This document shows, in pieces, positions 60,030 to 64,000 of a DNA stretch of 64,000 bases. Positions within the stretch are counted from its first letter, which is position 1. Every line of letters begins with the position of its first letter. The notes under the pieces are model-generated. The model searched no databases. It saw only the letters and a program-made list of their open reading frames with translations, and was not told the DNA's origin. Origin of the DNA: Acanthopleura granulata (lineage: Eukaryota; Mollusca; Polyplacophora; Chitonida; Chitonidae). A program made the translations under genes and the position numbers. The stretch spans positions 37,413,868 through 37,477,867 of the forward strand of contig JABBOT010000002.1 in the NCBI GenBank assembly GCA_016165875.1, written 5' to 3'.

Positions 60030-60835
60030 TCATTCATTTATTCTCTAACAAAAAATGTACATATACGTTATCTGTATTATTACTTTTTAGCATATTATTC
60101 CGATTGTTTTGGGAAGGCCATTCACAAATATACGGCGATTGATATTTTCTGAGCCATTTCATTTCAGGTTTTGTCCATAAGCTGTAAATTTCTTTCATGT
60201 TGTTTTCTAGCACCACCAAGCGCTGCATCAAAAACGAAAATAACTCAATTCCTTCAATTCCTCGCCCGGTTGGGAGGTATTCCGGCTGACAATGCAGGCG
60301 TCCAATACAATTCGAAAAAAAAAAAACAAGAACGGCGATGGGAACAATCTGCCACAGGTTTTTTCCAAGACTGGATTCATTATTGTGCAGAAATATTTAT
60401 AACACAACGTGTGCATATTTCTTCTCTGGACATGTTATTCAATAGTCCAACTCAGTAACAAGGAGTGCTTTTCAGAAGACCGATGTACATGTAGCAGATT
60501 TATCGTGTTGTCTGCGGGGGGGGGGGTTACCTATTTATGTTGTCTCTCGCCATGTATTTCGGCAATGATAGAATCTGTCGAACAGTTTGTCATCTAAGCA
60601 ATTGACAAGGAACTATCTCTGTTGTATGTTGGGTCAGTCATACAAGTCATGTAAACATGTGCTTAAATCTTAGGTCCAGACAATTCTTGAGTATGGCATC
60701 AAACAACAGTGGAATAAATCATATGAACAAAAAAGTTGAAAGTACATTGTAATAAGAAAGCTGAAGATTACTGTGGGATTTATTGAGAATTTTGCTACAA
60801 ACTGCTTTCATCAACAACCCTGTTTTTGCCTCTCT
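60030..60835. repeat. Inverted copy of the E repeat, first segment
   Basis: Reads as the reverse complement of about 51,840-52,740 in E1. Examples: GATTCATTATTGTGCAG, CTTGAGTATGGCATCAAACA and AACTGCTTTCATCAACAACC against GTTGTTGATGAAAGCAGTC, ATGCCATATTCAAG and CTGCACAATAATGAATCC. It is more diverged than E1 is from E2. Confidence 0.75.
60674..60748 (+). pseudogene. Exon-like block e1, inverted copy (open frame)
   Basis: 75 bp after GTGCTTAAATCTTAG and before GTAATAAG on the plus strand. Phase 1 is open throughout: SRQFLSMASNNSGINHMNKK, VEST. The length is identical to both other copies. Too short to identify. Confidence 0.35.
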
Positions 60836-60975
60836 GAAACAGGTCCTCGGGACTGCGTCTATAGAAAACGCCAGATGGTTTCGTGTGACACCGAATCAAG
60901 TTCTATTTTTTGTCTTATATCTTCTTGGCTCTTGAATTCATACTGAATGTTGCCTTTGGCAATTGTTCTCATTAC

Positions 60976-61127
60976 TGTCCTCTCCGACCATAGGTGAGAA
61001 GGGCTGCCAGGGGTCTGCGGATGGTCCCGGTTTTCCACTGAGCTATGACCGGTTTCCTCCAACCATAATGCTGGCAGGTGAAATATTCTTGACCACGACG
61101 TAAAACACGAATCAAATGAATAAATGA
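60976..61127 (+). mobile_element. SINE family 1, tail half
   Basis: TCTGCGGATGGTCCCGG, CCGGTTTCCTCCAACCATAA, TGCTGGCAGGTGAAATATTC and GACGTAAAACACGAATCAAA. The tRNA-like head is absent. Confidence 0.75.
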
Positions 61128-61287
61128 TTAAATACTGACCAGTGATCTTGATTCTATGTCGATATGTTCACAATTGAACGTATGCAGTCATGTCAAGATA
61201 CACAGAACATGTTTGCTCTAAAATGTTTCTTTGATGATGATGATGCTCTGTGTGCAGAGTACATCTCTGCCTCCTAGGATCATCAGT

Positions 61288-61511
61288 GGCCTGTTTCACA
61301 AAGTAATTTTTGGTTTAAGCCCAAAACTTTAATCTTAAAAAAAGCCCTTAATAATTGATGCCGGAGCCTCAAACTTGACTGAAATCCTCCTATGACAGCA
61401 CAAAAACAGCGGTCAAAATTTCACCGATGTGATGTATGCATTTCACAGTTTAAATTAGATTACAAGTTTAGCCTAAAGCCCAAAATTGCTTCACAAACTA
61501 CCCCCAGGGCC
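61288..61511. mobile_element. Possible MITE with terminal inverted repeats (~224 bp)
   Basis: The left end GGCCTGTTTCACAAAGTAAT with TTTTGG mirrors the reverse complement of the right end, GGCCCTGGGGGTAGTTTGTG with AAGCAATTTTGGG. AAGCCC / GGGCTT elements also mirror inside. No transposase; no clear target-site duplication. Confidence 0.5.
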
Positions 61512-61539
61512 TCTTTAATCTTGTCTACTTACGGGAGCC

Positions 61540-61786
61540 TCCTGGGAGATTTTCGCGCTAGTGCAGCGTAATGACCCGGGAGCTTCACATCAATGCGGTC
61601 GCTGTGAGTTCAAGTCTATGGCTGGTTTCCTCTCTAGTAGTGCGCGTGATGTTCTGCCAACAACCTGTGGATGTTCGTGGGTTCTCCTCGGTGTCTGCAG
61701 TTTCCTCGCACCACAAGGCTGGCCGTCGTCGAACACGTAAAATATTCTTCAGTATAACGTGAAACACCAATCAAAGAAATGAAACG
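61540..61786 (+). mobile_element. SINE family 1, diverged, plus strand
   Basis: GCGCTAGTGCAGCGTAATGA, CCCGGGAGCTTCACATCAAT, GCGGTCGCTGTGAGTTCAAG, CAACAACCTGTGGATGTTCG, AGGCTGGCCGTCGTCGAACA and AACACCAATCAAAGAAATGA are in family order. Confidence 0.8.
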
Positions 61787-61949
61787 AAAATATGGACTAC
61801 CAGTGTTTATAAGGCTCTATCTATGACTGTCAAGGTTTATAGATAGATTCAGGCTATCAGCATGCATTGTCAGGAATTCTACTATCATCTGTACATGATC
61901 CGTATATCGCTAGACGACGGTCTCTTGAAGGAACCTTTCACCACTCGCG

Positions 61950-62025
61950 TCTGGTTAAAATGAATGAATGATTATTGCTTAACGCCACATCGGCAAAGTC
62001 TCAGCCATATCGTGGGGACATGTGT
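61950..62025 (+). repeat. Short-repeat tail fragment
   Basis: AATGAATGAATGATTATTGC, TTAACGCCACATCGGC and CTCAGCCATATCGTGGG pair with the fragment at 8131-8194. Confidence 0.5.
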
Positions 62026-63550
62026 GCTTAGTAGAATCAGTTTTTACGCACTGATAGAAAATATCCCCCCGGGTTTTCCTTGAAAAAAGCTTTTGCACAT
62101 ATAGACCTCACGACCACATAGCCTTTTGCTATTACACCAGTATTTAGTTGTTAATTTGCAAAATTTAAACTAAAGTCCCATATTGGCAATAATTCGTCTT
62201 AGCTCGCGTCTTAACTACACCGATTACCTAATTATAGTAGGATTTTCTTTCTGTGATTGAACATTAATGATTGTATTGTTAAGGCGATATGTGAAAATCC
62301 CCTTCAAATCCTGAGCCCAGTAATCTCATTGATCATTCACGGATTTATGCAACAGATTTATGTTGTGGAGAAAGAACGAATATAAACTGTACATTTGTAG
62401 CAGCGACGACGATTATTTCCTACGAATACACGTTTGTGCGGGCTTTCTCCGACTTTGACAGTTAATTTACTTGCCGTGCTGTGCGTTATTTTTCACGAGT
62501 CCCGTTTTTCTGTCAATTGTTGTTCGAATATGTACCCACAAGCCAATGGAGATAAAATGCTAAATGCTGGCTTTTGAGGTTAGTAAAACACACTGTTCAA
62601 ACAATATAATGACATCACCACTGTCGTTTGATCTGCAGGTACATAACACATAAAATATAAAAACATCATGAGGAGTAAAATGAGATCAGAAGAGACGACA
62701 GCGTGAGAGCTTACAATTAATCATAGGTAATCCGTAAAATTCAATCTATTGTAAATTTACTGTACTGGGGTTTTATCCTACCTGTCCATCTAAATACTTG
62801 AATTGTAGCATTACAGCAATGTGTAAGGTTTGGTATACAATGAAGGGAGCTGACGCGTTAGCAAGATCCTTGCAAAATCTCTCGGGTTTTATAATTACAC
62901 ATATTCTGCAATACCAGAATATCTGTATAATTCTGGACAAGCCATTCCATCCTAAATGCAAAAGCAATTTTATCCTATTTTTTCTCCTTAGTTGATCATC
63001 CGCTAATATATCAACCCTCTGCCCAGGAAGCCAACAGGCAAATATTATGTTACTAAGTGGCTCACCGAGTGCGATAAATTTATCATGTTTGAAAAGTGCA
63101 TACTTTCATGGATGGTGACAAAATAATTGTCTCTCGTATTATATGGCTGCGTGGGTGGCGCGCAGAGTTTTGTGATTACCCGGTAGAACCGCTGACCTAT
63201 GCGCAGATCTCTTATTCAGAAATACAGGTGCCTATCACCTGATGTAAAATCGTATGTAGACTGCACTAGAAATGTACTTTGACAGTTTGAGTGATTCTAT
63301 ATTTCACGTATTTCACTATGAAATTGTGTTGTGCAGTTCAAATCTGTTGGACGCAAACGGAGATAATCCACCAATAATCATTGGATTGTTCTGTTTGTCA
63401 TTGTATTGTTGAATTGTTGTATTAAAGGTATATTTCCTCTGTGGAATATGGCATGCGCATCACTAGTAAGTCAACACACATAGAGACAGCAGCAGAATTG
63501 TCATTTTTCTTGTATGTGAACAATGTGTAGCACATTCACCGCCATTCTTT
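62026..63550. other. No gene recognised
   Basis: AT-rich sequence inserted between the two inverted E segments (the corresponding spacer in E1 is about 0.9 kb, here about 2.7 kb including SINEs and the MITE). No exon-like block found. Confidence 0.4.
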
Positions 63551-63554
63551 ATTT

Positions 63555-64000
63555 CACCAACGAATTGGTTGATACAATATGAAGATGTTAGACACAAGAG
63601 GAATTAATACCTTCCGTCCTAATATTTCTCTTTTTGGCCACACTGCCAGCATGATCGTGTTTCTGGAAATGCGGGATTCCCCTATGGAGACCACTTTCAT
63701 AGAACTGCTGACAAATGTCCAATACACTGAATACGCCAGTTTATCCATAGAGCAGGGCATTTATCAGGGATTTCCTCTCATTTCTTTAGCTGACAATTCT
63801 TTTGTACCCACTCTCTACACAGATGTGAAATACCACCAGTCCATTAACAAATAGCAGGCTGCTTCTTCTCGATGAGGTAAAATAAGCCATACATCTCCCA
63901 TAAGCAGAATTATCCTCAGCTATCAGTCGCCTGTTAACATCAATCAAGCAGCAAATACAGGAACTCGTTTCTCAATAACAGGGAAGGAATTTCCAGGCAA
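63555..64000. repeat. Inverted copy of the E repeat, second segment, with pseudo-exon e2
   Basis: Reverse complement of about 50,480-50,960 (E1) and 55,560-56,010 (E2). Plus strand: GAACTGCTGACAAATGTCC, CACAGATGTGAAATACC, GTCCATTAACAAATA, then GATGAG|GTAAAATAAG (donor at 63,876/63,877). The 91-codon frame at 63,579-63,854 covers e2 and ends SINK followed by a stop. Its last part (FVPTLYTDVKYHQSINK) agrees with the other copies, but an upstream shift relative to D3 leaves the whole frame doubtful. The segment is cut by the window end. Confidence 0.65.

Noticed and set aside
63579..63854. 91-codon plus-strand frame as an independent gene
   Set aside because: It is the inverted copy of the e2 block. 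Only the last part agrees with the paralogues, and the upstream part is in a different phase from D3.

Overview
The window is animal (eukaryotic) nuclear DNA. It has no long open reading frames, no operons, no bacterial ribosome-binding-site pattern and no complete host gene. It is full of short tRNA-headed SINEs of the kind common in mollusc genomes, plus a Ty3/gypsy-group LTR retrotransposon and a non-LTR retrotransposon relic. A mollusc, or another lophotrochozoan, is the best guess; this is inferred from repeat types recalled from memory, not from a search.

Layout. 1-8.1 kb is mostly single-copy sequence with one diverged solo LTR (938-1800). 8.2-16.8 kb holds three copies of a unit of about 1.7 kb (X1, X2, X3). 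From 9.6 kb to the end the window is a degenerate array of large direct repeats: D1 (9.6-13.55 kb), D2 (17.1-25.3 kb), D3 (27.98-38.73 kb) and D4 (38.73-50.0 kb, interrupted by the LTR element at 39,673-45,072). The distal part of the unit is repeated again as E1 (50.0-53.2 kb) and E2 (53.9-58.6 kb), and then in inverted orientation (60.03-60.84 kb and 63.55-64.0 kb).

Main finding 1. Aligning the array copies by eye shows short minus-strand blocks that keep the same reading frame, the same AG acceptor or GT donor, or both, while the surrounding DNA drifts. They look like exons of an unrecognised multi-exon gene that was tandemly duplicated and has since decayed. I label them e1 to e6 in transcription order. 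Most copies carry a stop or frameshift, so I annotate them as pseudo-exons. I cannot name the protein.

Main finding 2. The LTR retrotransposon (minus strand) reads gag, protease, integrase, then the start of reverse transcriptase. Integrase upstream of RT is the reverse of the usual Ty3/gypsy order and is characteristic of the Gmr1-type lineage. The primer-binding site resembles the tRNA-Pro type. The copy is dead: most of RT and all of RNase H are missing, integrase has a stop at a zinc-ligand position and a 1-nt deletion at the catalytic Glu, and one LTR has lost about 600 bp.

SINE insertions present in one array copy but absent from its paralogue (28,660; 58,141), and one shared by D3 and D4 (32,470/47,275), give a relative order of events. 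All boundaries come from manual reading and should be taken as within about 10-50 bp unless a motif fixes them.
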